Shown piece by piece: positions 7,694 to 15,923 of a stretch of DNA of 42,454 nt. Every line of letters begins with the position of its first letter. The first letter of the stretch is position 1. Both the position numbers and the translations under genes were made by a program. Under the pieces are notes generated by a model. The model did no database searches. It saw nothing but the letters and a program-made list of their open reading frames with translations, and had not been told where the DNA came from. The DNA comes from Pseudomonadota bacterium (GTDB lineage Bacteria > Bdellovibrionota_C > UBA2361 > OMII01), in the NCBI GenBank assembly GCA_900299035.1, contig OMIG01000178.1, forward strand, positions 1 through 42,454, in the 5' to 3' direction.

Positions 7694-9643
7694 CTACTTC
7701 GGCGGGGTCGCTGCGACCAGGTGCGTCTGGGCTCTCTTCTTGCCGGCAGTGGTGCGGGCAGGGCTGCTGGAAGCTTCTTTTGCGACGGTGTCGTCGTTCG
7801 TTGCGTCGTTAGCTGCGGCTGCAAGCTTGCCCGGAACCCTGACCTCAGGCGGAGTGACGCAGCGCTGTGCCTCGGCGTGCGCGCGGTGGTAGTGCGCTGC
7901 CATGACGTCCCAGGTGAAGCGCTCGGTGATGCGTTCAGCGCGGTTGCGGAGCGCGATTCGCTCACGGCGGTTTAGCTCACAGAACTTGAAGAGGAAGTTT
8001 GAGAGGTTCTCTATGCAGGCGTCCGGCGAGCTCTTCGATCGGTTGAGCACGAGCACTCCGTTCTGGAGGGCGTCGGGCACGTGCCGCTCTGCGTACGCCC
8101 CGAATCCGCTCAGGTCAGTCGTGACGGTTGGGAGGCCGAGCGCCAAGCACTCGAGCGGCGTGTATCCCCACGGCTCGTAGTAGCTCGGGAAGATCCCCAT
8201 GTGGCAGCCGCGCACGAACTGGTCGTAGTCGAGGCTAAAGAGGCTGGTGAGTGACACGAAGTCTGGGTGAAACACGACCTTCACGGGGTCGTTTGGCGAA
8301 TTGAAGAGGTTGCGGTGGCGCAGGTGGTTCAAGACAGGGTCGCTTGAGTCATCACACATGTCGTGGGTGACAACAGGCGGCCACTGGCTCGTTTTGCGGG
8401 CCAGGATAGATCGCTTGAGACGAAGCTGCAGGTCTTCTGAGAAGACGTCCTCGTAGGTCGGCATGCGGCCGCGAGCGGCTGCGTCGAGGATGCGCTGGCT
8501 GACCACGTGCTCCATGTCTCGGCAGACGGCCTTGAGGTCTTCGAAGCGCAGGTGGTTCTGCAGGGCGGTGACGTTGAGGTTCTTCGTCGGAGCACGGGTG
8601 ATGATGAACGCCACAACCGTTGGGGGCTTCGGCAGCTTCTTGAGGCGCTCGTTGAGGCGGTGGAGCGATTCGATGAAGAAGTCCATGCCCTTGTTGAGGT
8701 ACTCGTAGCGGCCGCTGGTGAAGAAGTACAGGGTTCGGTCGAGGTCGAAGGAGTAGCTTGGGAAGAAGTGTCCCATCACGAACTCGTGAATGCGCTCCTT
8801 GTACTTGAGGTGCAGGTTCTGGAACTCGTGCAGGGCGGTGAAGTGGTGCGCGTTGAGGCCGTTTGGAAGCACGAAGTCGGGCTTTCTGCCGAGCAGGTGC
8901 TCTGCTTCGCGCGCTGTCACCTCGCTGACCGTCGTGAACACGTGGGCTGAGTGCGCCGCCGCTCTCTCAATCGAGTACTTGCTCCAGATCATGTAGTGCC
9001 GAGCGGCTTCGTCGGCGTTAATCCACGGCAGGTTCGAGTAGAAGTTTGGGTCGTTTGACGCTGCGTAGCGGCCGAGCATCGTCGCGTGAGTGGTGAAGAC
9101 CGTTGCCACCGGCAGGTTCATGGAGCGCAGGCGGGGCAGGGCGACACCAGCCATCCACTCGTGGAAGTGGGCCGTGACGCTGGCGGACGGCAATTGCTCT
9201 GAGACGAGGCTCAGCAGGTCAGTGACGGCGAAACCGAAAGCGACGACGGCGTCGACTTCGCCGTCTTCCCCCTGGAGCGAGATGCCGTTGTCGCGCCACA
9301 GGAAGTACTTGTCGTCGCCGAGGCGGCTGTAGCGGCCCTTGTAGTTGATCAAGATGACAGAGGGGCGCCCGTCTGTGAGCCAGAACCCGAAGCGGCACGG
9401 GGTGCCCCTTGATGCCATCGCCTCAAAGACCGGCTGAAGGTGCTCGGGAACCGGAGCTTCCTCGAACTCAAGGGCGCTTGTGTGCTGGTGGTCGGGACCG
9501 ACGAGGTAGTAGCTGCTGCCCCAACGCTCGACCATGTTCGGGGCTTTGGTCTTGATGACGGTGTAGATCCCTCCGATCTGGCTGCACGTTTCCCAGGCAA
9601 CCTCAAAGAGCATCGAAGCTTGAGCGATTGGAGCGACCGTCAT
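7694..9643 (-). CDS. Glycogen synthase, GT3 (eukaryote-type) family
   Basis: This 649-residue enzyme adds glucose from a nucleotide sugar to glycogen. It is of the fungal/animal GT3 type, not bacterial GT5 GlgA. It starts LFEVAWETCSQIGGIYTV, has HFHEWMAG, TTHATMLGRYAA, and PSYYEPWGYTPLE with E490 and E498 matching the catalytic glutamates of yeast and human enzymes. Residues 558-571 (RR.RI..RNR.ER pattern) match the arginine cluster that binds glucose-6-phosphate in eukaryotic enzymes. The last 45 residues are a low-complexity Ala/Thr/Lys tail. The ATG at 9643 has no Shine-Dalgarno, but TAGACT lies eight bases upstream, so the transcript may be leaderless. No other glycogen genes are nearby. 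Confidence 0.93.
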   Translation of the reverse strand: MTVAPIAQASMLFEVAWETCSQIGGIYTVIKTKAPNMVERWGSSYYLVGPDHQHTSALEFEEAPVPEHLQPVFEAMASRGTPCRFGFWLTDGRPSVILINYKGRYSRLGDDKYFLWRDNGISLQGEDGEVDAVVAFGFAVTDLLSLVSEQLPSASVTAHFHEWMAGVALPRLRSMNLPVATVFTTHATMLGRYAASNDPNFYSNLPWINADEAARHYMIWSKYSIERAAAHSAHVFTTVSEVTAREAEHLLGRKPDFVLPNGLNAHHFTALHEFQNLHLKYKERIHEFVMGHFFPSYSFDLDRTLYFFTSGRYEYLNKGMDFFIESLHRLNERLKKLPKPPTVVAFIITRAPTKNLNVTALQNHLRFEDLKAVCRDMEHVVSQRILDAAARGRMPTYEDVFSEDLQLRLKRSILARKTSQWPPVVTHDMCDDSSDPVLNHLRHRNLFNSPNDPVKVVFHPDFVSLTSLFSLDYDQFVRGCHMGIFPSYYEPWGYTPLECLALGLPTVTTDLSGFGAYAERHVPDALQNGVLVLNRSKSSPDACIENLSNFLFKFCELNRRERIALRNRAERITERFTWDVMAAHYHRAHAEAQRCVTPPEVRVPGKLAAAANDATNDDTVAKEASSSPARTTAGKKRAQTHLVAATPPK

Positions 9644-9770
9644 GGCGCAGGAGTCTACCTTACTTTAGTTATTACGAGAACCTATGGGAGACAGGAATCA
9701 GCCTGGGGAACGGTAAAAGTTCCGTTAGAGGGGCGCCCGCGCCGTCCCGACCGTAAATCGCCGTTTGACC

Positions 9771-12011
9771 CTACTCCTCGGCAGCGACCAGACGGGCTTC
9801 GTTCGGGTTGAGAATATCTCCGATTCGCTCCAGTAGCAGGGTGCAGCGGCGCTTGGTTTGGGCCCGCTTGGCTGCGATGGCGAGGGCCCGTTTCGACCCC
9901 ACGATGATCAGGAGCTTCTTGGCTCGGGTCACGCCGGTGTACACCAACTGCCGTTCAAGCAGCGTGAAGTGAGAGTCATCGAGCGCCAACACCACACACG
10001 GCACCTCCATGCCTTGTGAGCGGTGAACGGTGACGGCGTAGGCGAGTGAGAGCTGCCCGACCTCGCCGCGTGGGTACTCAATGAAGCGGCCATCCCACAG
10101 CTCCACCGAGAGCTTCTGCTCCTCCCGGTTGACCTGGGCAACGGTTCCCATGTCGCCGTTGTACACGCCGGCTAGGTCGATCTTGTAGTTGTTGACCCGC
10201 TGGCACACCCGATCGCCCACGCGCAGCTCGGTGTCGCCTACGGGCAGCATTTCGCTCTCGGAGTGGGACGCCCGCGGGTTGAGCCGCTCCTGAATGCGGC
10301 GGTTGAGTTCTATCGTCCCGAGAGGGCCACGGTTTGACGGAGTGAGCACAGCGATGTCGGACCCCGAGAAGCCAAACTTGCGCGGAATCTGCTCTGCAAT
10401 GAGGCTCTCTATCAGCTTGCTCGACTCTTCGGCACTGTCACGCTGGATGAAGTAGGCGTCCGACTTCGTCACGCCGTCCGGTGTTGGAATGGTCGGCACC
10501 TCGCCCGAGTTTATCATGTGGGCGACCGTGTTGATCGACGACTCGTGCGCGCGCCGGAAGAGGCGAGAGAGCGCCACCACGCGCACGTCGCGGCATCCAA
10601 CCAGGTCGCCGAACACGCGGCCAGGCCCTACTGACGGAAGCTGGTCTTTGTCGCCGACCAGGATCAGGGTGCACTTTGGCGAGAGCGCGGCGAAGAGGTC
10701 GCGCGCCAGGAGCACGTCCACCATCGAGGCTTCGTCGATGATGAGCGCCTCGTGAGGCAGCGGGTTGCGGGCGTTGAACACGAAGTGAGAGGTCGATGGG
10801 TCGTACTTGAGCAGGCGGTGAATAGTGCTCGCCGGAGACCCGCACACCTGCGACATGCGCTGCGCTGCCCGGCCGGTCGGCGCGGCGAGGGCGAACGAGA
10901 TTCCGGCCCGCTCGAAGAGCAGCGTGAGCGCCTTGATGACGGTGGTCTTGCCGCAGCCGGGGCCTCCCGTGATGATCAGCATCGGAAGCGCCGCGGCTGA
11001 CTCGACTGCCACGCGCTGCTCTGGCGACAGCTCAACACCGAGCGTCGCTTCCGCCTCTGAGATGGCGCTCAGGACCAGCTCTTGACGAATCACTTGCCCG
11101 GCCTTCGGCTTCGAGCGGTTGGCGACGAAGCGCGCTACCGCGTCCTCGGCCTGGTTGAGGCGGTCCAGGAAGATGCCGCCTTGGAAGGTTGCCAGCAGCC
11201 CCTTCGAGATCAGCTCGCCGATGTGCTCGTCGAGGTCGACCTCCTGTTCCAGGCCGAGCAGGTGCCGGGCGCGCTCGAGCAGCGCTTGGCGCGAGAGGTA
11301 GCAGTGGCCTTCGTCTGAAGCTGCGTCGAGCGCAAAGTAGATTCCGGCTTGGAGCCGCTTGGGAGAGTCGGGCCGCACCCCTAGGTTCATCGCGATCGTG
11401 TCTGCCGTCTGGAAGCCGACCCCGCGGATCTCGCGCGCGAGCACGTACGGGTCTGACTTTATGATGTCGAGCGTCTTGCCCTTGAATCGCTCGTAAATCT
11501 TCGCCGAGAGGTTAGGGGAGATCTGGTGCTCAACCAAGAAACGCAGGATCTCGTCGAACTCACTCTGCTTGAGCAGCGCGGCGTTCAGGATCTCGGCTTT
11601 CTTCTTGCCGACGCCGGAAAGCTGCGCAACACGATCCGGCTCAGCCCGAATCACCTCAAGCGCCTGGGCGCCGAACTCTTTAACGATACGCTCCGCAGTT
11701 TTCTTGCCGACGCCTGAGATTAAGCCTGACGACAGGTACCGCTCGATGCCGTCGGCCGTTGAGGGCTGCGTTTCTTTGAGCGTCTGGAGCGTGAACTGCT
11801 TGCCGAATTTCGGATGGGTGAGGTAGGCGCCCGTCATCGTGACGTACGAGCCGACGCCGGCAGAGGGCACCGTTCCAACGACGGTAATGCGGTCTTGCGA
11901 GCCTTCGAGGACGACCTGCAGCACCGAGTACCCGTTTGAGGCGTTTCGGTACGTGATTCGGTCAATCGTTCCCCGAAGAACTTCGGGCTCTTCGCTCGAC
12001 GCGTCTCTCAT
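9771..12011 (-). CDS. recD2: RecD2 family ATP-dependent 5'-3' DNA helicase
   Basis: A 746-residue SF1B helicase. The order is: OB-like N-terminal domain (residues about 10-85), helix-hairpin-helix motifs (ISGVGKKTAERIV and LSGVGKKKAEIL), RecA domain 1 with Walker A GGPGCGKTT and Walker B DEASMVD, and RecA domain 2 ending in the UvrD_C_2 motif YAVTVHRSQGMEV. The long N-terminal extension with HhH repeats separates RecD2 from the RecD subunit of RecBCD. RecD2 acts in replication-fork repair and mismatch repair in organisms that lack RecBC. The ATG at 12011 shares a base with the TAA stop of the upstream HD gene (TAATG), so the two are translationally coupled. Confidence 0.95.
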   Translation of the reverse strand: MRDASSEEPEVLRGTIDRITYRNASNGYSVLQVVLEGSQDRITVVGTVPSAGVGSYVTMTGAYLTHPKFGKQFTLQTLKETQPSTADGIERYLSSGLISGVGKKTAERIVKEFGAQALEVIRAEPDRVAQLSGVGKKKAEILNAALLKQSEFDEILRFLVEHQISPNLSAKIYERFKGKTLDIIKSDPYVLAREIRGVGFQTADTIAMNLGVRPDSPKRLQAGIYFALDAASDEGHCYLSRQALLERARHLLGLEQEVDLDEHIGELISKGLLATFQGGIFLDRLNQAEDAVARFVANRSKPKAGQVIRQELVLSAISEAEATLGVELSPEQRVAVESAAALPMLIITGGPGCGKTTVIKALTLLFERAGISFALAAPTGRAAQRMSQVCGSPASTIHRLLKYDPSTSHFVFNARNPLPHEALIIDEASMVDVLLARDLFAALSPKCTLILVGDKDQLPSVGPGRVFGDLVGCRDVRVVALSRLFRRAHESSINTVAHMINSGEVPTIPTPDGVTKSDAYFIQRDSAEESSKLIESLIAEQIPRKFGFSGSDIAVLTPSNRGPLGTIELNRRIQERLNPRASHSESEMLPVGDTELRVGDRVCQRVNNYKIDLAGVYNGDMGTVAQVNREEQKLSVELWDGRFIEYPRGEVGQLSLAYAVTVHRSQGMEVPCVVLALDDSHFTLLERQLVYTGVTRAKKLLIIVGSKRALAIAAKRAQTKRRCTLLLERIGDILNPNEARLVAAEE

Positions 12012-12577
12012 TAGTCGATCTTCTTGAGGCCGTGCCACCAGCTAGTGCTCGACACAGACGGGAGCTTCTCCAGCAGCTCCTTGGCAGACTTGGTCTGGAC
12101 ACGAGACTTTGCGGCCTCGAACCACTCAGCCGCGTCAGCGTGCCCACGCTCGATGTACTCTCGGGCGCGCACCGCCAGCTCAACCAAGTCAGCGTCTTTC
12201 GCTATGATGCCAGCCTGCGTGGAACGACTCTCGATCCCGTGCCAGAGCGAGAGCACGTCCTTGCCTGCGGAGCCGAGACGCTCGACAGCTTCGGTGACAG
12301 CGCGCTCCTCATCGGCTGACACGTAGCGGTTCGCCAGCTTGTGTATGTCGCCGATGCGGCACTCGCCGATGTCGTGAAAGATGAGCATCGCGGCGACCTC
12401 GTTCGGGTTTGAGTAACCCTCGAGCTTCGCAAGAACCCACCCGATCTGCGCCGCGCGCAGCGAGTGGTCTCCGACGCTCTCTGGGCTCTCGATGCCGAGC
12501 AGCCTCCAGCCCTCGCGCTTGACCCGCGAGAGGTGCCCCATTTCAAAGAAAAACTTAAGAATCTCTTCAGATTGCAT
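12011..12577 (-). CDS. HD-domain phosphohydrolase, YfbR/HDDC2-like
   Basis: A 188-residue protein with the metal-binding pattern H38 (GDHSL), H68-D69 (FHDIGE) and D128/D130 (KDADLVE), in the spacing of YfbR-type 5'-deoxynucleotidases and human HDDC2. These enzymes dephosphorylate deoxynucleoside monophosphates. The C-terminal 40 residues (AKELLEKLP ... WWHGLKKID) are an extension I do not recognise. It is the first gene of a coupled pair with recD2, which fits a nucleotide-pool and DNA-repair pairing. A 7-bp inverted repeat, ACCTAGC/GCTAGGT (12590-12608), sits just upstream and could be an operator. Confidence 0.85.
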   Translation of the reverse strand: MQSEEILKFFFEMGHLSRVKREGWRLLGIESPESVGDHSLRAAQIGWVLAKLEGYSNPNEVAAMLIFHDIGECRIGDIHKLANRYVSADEERAVTEAVERLGSAGKDVLSLWHGIESRSTQAGIIAKDADLVELAVRAREYIERGHADAAEWFEAAKSRVQTKSAKELLEKLPSVSSTSWWHGLKKID

Positions 12578-12589
12578 ACAGTCCGAGGA

Positions 12590-12608
12590 ACCTAGCAGAA
12601 GGCTAGGT
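12590..12608. promoter_or_regulatory. Inverted repeat upstream of the HD-recD2 pair
   Basis: ACCTAGC (12590-12596) and GCTAGGT (12602-12608) are perfect 7-bp arms around five bases, 13 bases before the ATG at 12577. A weak -35 (TTGGTG, complement of 12613-12618) lies beyond it, so a repressor bound here would cover the promoter. Confidence 0.35.
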
Positions 12609-12824
12609 AGAACACCAAGCTCTTCTTTTTTGATCAGGCACCGCTTTGCAGAAATGCCCCAAAATGAGCAGCGGCGACGGCGTTCACCATGGCCTGACGA
12701 TCGCTTGTACTTGCGCCTGCCTAGAGGCTCGAAATAGCGGGATTTATTCGGCGCATTTAGGGCAGGGCGATCGCTTGATCTAGATCTCGATTTTAGCTTA
12801 AACTCCGCCGGTCCGTTCGGATAT

Positions 12825-12897
12825 GCGCTAGTAGCTCAGCTGGTAGAGCAGGAGACTCTTAATCTCTTGGTCCGGGGTTCGAATCCCTGCTGGCGCA
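12825..12897 (+). tRNA. tRNA-Lys(CTT)
   Basis: The 73-base gene folds as a full cloverleaf. The acceptor GCGCTAG pairs with CTGGCGC, the D arm is GCTC...GAGC, the anticodon stem GGAGA pairs with TCTCT around loop CTCTTAA (anticodon CTT at 12858-12860), and the T arm is CGGGG-TTCGAAT-CCCTG. The discriminator is A and CCA is not encoded. A possible promoter (TTGATC at 12775, TTAAAC at 12798, 17 bases apart) lies upstream. Structured tandem repeats begin 12 bases after it. Confidence 0.97.
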
Positions 12898-12908
12898 GTT
12901 TCTTTTCT

Positions 12909-13115
12909 ATTCCCACTTGGCTGCGCCAAGATGGGAATGACGACCAGGGGGTGCCCCCCTGGACCCCTTCGGCGAATTCCTCACACACACACACTCTCTC
13001 TCTCTCTCTCTTCTATTCGCACTTGGCTGCGCCAAGATGGGAATGACGACCAGGGGGTGGCCCCTGGACCCGCCCGACGCATTCCTCACACACACTCTCT
13101 CTCTTGTATTCCCAC
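12909..13115 (+). repeat. Tandem hairpin repeat, about 106-bp period, two copies plus a fragment
   Basis: Copy 1 starts at 12909, copy 2 at 13015 and a degenerate third at 13108. Each full copy has a long hairpin (ATTCCCA-CTTGG-CTGCG-CCAAG-A-TGGGAAT in copy 1, 12909-12938; one stem mismatch in copy 2), then GACGA, then a second hairpin (CCAGGGGG around CCCCCTGG, 12944-12962), then CA and CT dinucleotide tracts (12982-13011 and about 13087-13104). The unit resembles dispersed REP-like elements. A minus-strand frame can be read through it, but it simply translates the repeat. Confidence 0.9.
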
Positions 13116-13164
13116 CGAGCTGGTTTGCTCTATTTGCGCCAGGACGGGGGGCGTGGATCGGGGC

Positions 13165-14160
13165 TTAGCGGCGTTCGATCTTGGCTAGTAGGTCTAGGAC
13201 CTCTTTCACTCGTTTCTCGGCGCCTTGGTTCTTGAAGATGCGCGCTTTGGAGGCTGAGATGGAGGCTATCACTCGCAGGATGTCGCACAGGATCGGGGTT
13301 TCTTCGCCGGCTACCTGTCCGCTGCTGTCTTCATCGAGGCGGCTTACACAGATCGGGATGACGTTGTGAACGTCGCGCGGGAAGCCGAGGATCTCTAGCT
13401 GGCAGCAGGCGGCGCCCATTCCGAGGCTGAGCATGGTGCCGTTCTCAAAAAAGTCGCCGATGACGCTGTTCATTCGCGAGAGGTGTCCGAGGATGTTGAA
13501 CACGAAGCGCCGGTCGCGATCTTTGAGGGTGGCCATCATCGCCGCAACGGATGGCTCTGCTTGCCCCATCAGGTGGCCTTCGCCGATGCCGAAAACGTCG
13601 AGCAGGATTTCGTCTACCTTGCGCTTGCACTGCAGCTTGTACCCGAGGGCTGTTTCCTTCTGCTTCTTCGGGAACTTCGCTAAGCCTCCGATGTGCTCGG
13701 GCTGAATCTCGTTCGCTACGATTGCAAAACGCTCAAGCGCCCGCTGCTTGTGCGGCGTTAGCTCAACGCACCGGTCAAAGACTCTAGCGGTGCGGTCGAT
13801 GTCGAAGCGCCGAAGTCCGTAGTGGTGCCAGCCGAGCGTTTCCAGGGCGAGAGAGACGAGGCCATGCAGGTTAGGCTCGAAAAGCGACGGCCAGTCCTCA
13901 GTTCTCACTGCCCGAATGGCGTCGAAGTCCGGATAGCCGAGGTAGGTCAACACACGCCAGGCGTAGCCGACCGCATCGGTGGAGAGCTTGCGGTCGTGCG
14001 GGTCACGCTCCGCCCGGTCGAAGCGCTCGCGCAGTTCGCGCATAGCCGCCTCTACCTGCTGGTCGGCGAGCTGTGCAGCGCCGTAGCGGTTGCGGTAATT
14101 CCTGGTTGGGGCAACGTGCTCTGGGCGGCGCTGCCTGAAGCTGTTTGGGTCAGACGACAT
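13165..14160 (-). CDS. Hypothetical protein, 331 residues
   Basis: I do not recognise this protein. It has no signal peptide or membrane spans. The first 40 residues are polar and basic; the rest is mostly helical, with a Lys/Arg-rich patch near residues 160-180 (KFPKKQKETA, KLQCKRKVDE) and a hydrophobic, small-residue patch near 245-265 (TMLSLGMGAACCQLEILG). It looks like an all-helical cytoplasmic protein, possibly nucleic-acid-binding. A TATCCT hexamer lies seven bases before the ATG; AGGCGGA directly before it could instead be a weak ribosome site. It follows the tRNA-Lys repeats tail-on and stands alone. Confidence 0.65.
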   Translation of the reverse strand: MSSDPNSFRQRRPEHVAPTRNYRNRYGAAQLADQQVEAAMRELRERFDRAERDPHDRKLSTDAVGYAWRVLTYLGYPDFDAIRAVRTEDWPSLFEPNLHGLVSLALETLGWHHYGLRRFDIDRTARVFDRCVELTPHKQRALERFAIVANEIQPEHIGGLAKFPKKQKETALGYKLQCKRKVDEILLDVFGIGEGHLMGQAEPSVAAMMATLKDRDRRFVFNILGHLSRMNSVIGDFFENGTMLSLGMGAACCQLEILGFPRDVHNVIPICVSRLDEDSSGQVAGEETPILCDILRVIASISASKARIFKNQGAEKRVKEVLDLLAKIERR

Positions 14161-14223
14161 TCCGCCTAGGATAGCCTAAAAACGCCCCCTTTCTCCAGAG
14201 ACGGGGCAGTGCGCCGGAACCCG

Positions 14224-15528
14224 TTACGCCAGGGGTTTAGGAGGCTCGGGAGCAGCTTTTCTCGGCGTTTTTGGGCGAGCTGAGGCTAGGGCGCCGACCT
14301 TGGGATACTTGCTGGAGATCTTTTCGATCTGGAGAGTTGTCCCCTTGCCGCTGACGCACTCGGCGGCTTTAGCCAAGAGGGCCTTGGCGTGCTCAGGAGT
14401 CGCCACCTCTGAAGAGAGGATCGCAGATGAGAAGAGGGCTGGCTGAGCAGCCTCTTGCCCCCTTGGAGCGAGCACCAGCGCGAGCAGCTTTCCGGCTTCA
14501 CGGATGGCGATGCAATCGTGGTCGGTGGGGATGATTGCTTCCGGCTTTTTCGGGCGCTGATTCGAGCGCAGCAGCTCCTCGACAACGAAGACTCTGGCCT
14601 CGTGCAGCGCGGCGTCGCTCTCGCACCGTTCGGCGGCTATTGGGCCATCGTGCAGCGCAGGAGGCTCAAGCCCTTCGAGGGGGGCAAAAGCTGCAATCCA
14701 CTCCCGTACCGTCTCGAGCGGGGTGCCGCGCAGCGCCTCTTGGTACCTGGTCGCCATCATCTCTTCGCACTCTTCGTAGTGCTGCCGGCCCTTCTCGGTG
14801 AGCCGCAGCAGCACCAATTTGCGGTCGCGGCGCGAGTGCAGCTTCTCGATCCAGCCGCGCGACACGAACTTTGATATCTCTCGTGACAGGGAGCTTGGTG
14901 GAATCCGAAGCGTCTTTGTGAAGAACTTGAGCGGCACTAGGCGGCCTCTCAGACCGAGCTCAGAGAAGATGTGGTACAGCATGATGTCGTGGCCAGAGCC
15001 AAGGTAGTTCGAGCCGACCATGCCGCTGACGCGCGAGATGCGCCGTATCTCGGTAAAGAGGGGCTCTTCGCCAGGATGTCCAGCGGCGGGCGGAGCGCCA
15101 AGCCCGGTGGCCAGCGCCCGCACGGCTTCTATGACTGATGCTCTTTGGTCCGGCGTCAGCGGATACGTGCCGAGGCGCACCAATCGGTTATTGACGGTGT
15201 CGAGCTGCGCCAAGAGCTGCAGCCCCTCTTCGGTGTACTCGTACTGCTTCTTGCGAGTGTCGGATGCAGTAACGCTCGCGCGCAGGTAGCCCTTGTCGAC
15301 AAGGCTCTGCATCAAGCGTGATAGTGTTGCTTTTGGAATTCGCAGGTAGCGCTGCAGTTCGCCGAAGTGCAGAACCGGCTTAAATCCGATCCAGAGCACG
15401 ATGATGGCTGAGATTGAGTCGAGCGGAAAATCGATCTGAGTGCGCAGGGACCTCATCCGGCGTTGCAGCAGCAGAAAGCCTCTGTGCAGCTTCTTGTAGG
15501 TCTCTATTTCGTCTCGATAGGGCGACAT
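14224..15528 (-). CDS. Tandem MarR-type winged-helix protein with C-terminal domain
   Basis: A 434-residue protein with two MarR-like DNA-binding domains in one chain. The first has the recognition helix at residues 66-82 (KATLSRLMQSLVDKGYL) and the wing DTRKKQYEYTEEG. The second has it at 211-227 (SSLSREISKFVSRGWI) and the wing RRDRKLVLLRLTEKG. MarR proteins normally act as dimers of about 150 residues, so this is in effect a fused dimer. The C-terminal 150 residues are an unidentified small domain (SAILSSEVATPEHAKALL...) ending in a Pro/Lys-rich tail; they might bind a ligand. It probably regulates its own or neighbouring genes. No clear Shine-Dalgarno. Confidence 0.82.
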   Translation of the reverse strand: MSPYRDEIETYKKLHRGFLLLQRRMRSLRTQIDFPLDSISAIIVLWIGFKPVLHFGELQRYLRIPKATLSRLMQSLVDKGYLRASVTASDTRKKQYEYTEEGLQLLAQLDTVNNRLVRLGTYPLTPDQRASVIEAVRALATGLGAPPAAGHPGEEPLFTEIRRISRVSGMVGSNYLGSGHDIMLYHIFSELGLRGRLVPLKFFTKTLRIPPSSLSREISKFVSRGWIEKLHSRRDRKLVLLRLTEKGRQHYEECEEMMATRYQEALRGTPLETVREWIAAFAPLEGLEPPALHDGPIAAERCESDAALHEARVFVVEELLRSNQRPKKPEAIIPTDHDCIAIREAGKLLALVLAPRGQEAAQPALFSSAILSSEVATPEHAKALLAKAAECVSGKGTTLQIEKISSKYPKVGALASARPKTPRKAAPEPPKPLA

Positions 15529-15923
15529 GATTCGATTTAAATGCCGAGATTGCCCAAGCCTTGAGTCATAGTACGTCAGCGCAGCAATTTCCCTTTACCG
15601 AGAAGGTGCCAGAAAAGAAGTGCTTCTCAGCGAGATACAATAAGGGTCTGCGGTGAGACAGCTTTTGCTCCTTCGAGAACCACTGACAAGGATTCAGAAT
15701 GGAAGTTAGCTGCGCTGGGGCGTCGGCGACCTTGCGCCCACGAGGGGGTAGCGACTTGAGGGGGCGGGCTGCGACAGATGAGAAGCAGCCTTCAACACGG
15801 GGGCAGGTAGTCACTGGTCTCGGCCTGACCCGCGAGCCTCGACCCCTGACTATTTGTAAGAACTGTCCAGAAGCATGATTTTCCCGATTTCGTGAAGCAC
15901 ATTGGTTGTTTATAGTCTCGCGC
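15529..15923. other. Divergent intergenic region, 395 bases
   Basis: No supported gene. It separates the tandem-MarR gene (minus) from the methyltransferase gene (plus), so it should hold both promoters. TATAGT (15911-15916) lies seven bases before the plus-strand ATG. A second -10-like TACAAT is at 15636-15641 without a clear -35. A hairpin can form between GAGAAG and CTTCTC near 15600-15628. A 221-codon minus-strand frame crosses the area but looks like noise. Confidence 0.45.
15911..15916 (+). promoter_or_regulatory. Likely -10 element, leaderless start at 15924
   Basis: TATAGT lies seven bases before the ATG at 15924, and no Shine-Dalgarno is present, so transcription would begin at or next to the start codon. 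The matching -35 (around 15888) is poor. Confidence 0.4.

Noticed and set aside
12766-12773. GCGATCGC palindrome, as in cyanobacterial HIP1 repeats
   Set aside because: Only a few scattered copies occur in the window, no more than expected for this base composition.
12907-13095. 62-codon minus-strand frame after tRNA-Lys(CTT)
   Set aside because: It is a translation of the tandem hairpin repeat, with the same peptide pieces recurring at the repeat period.
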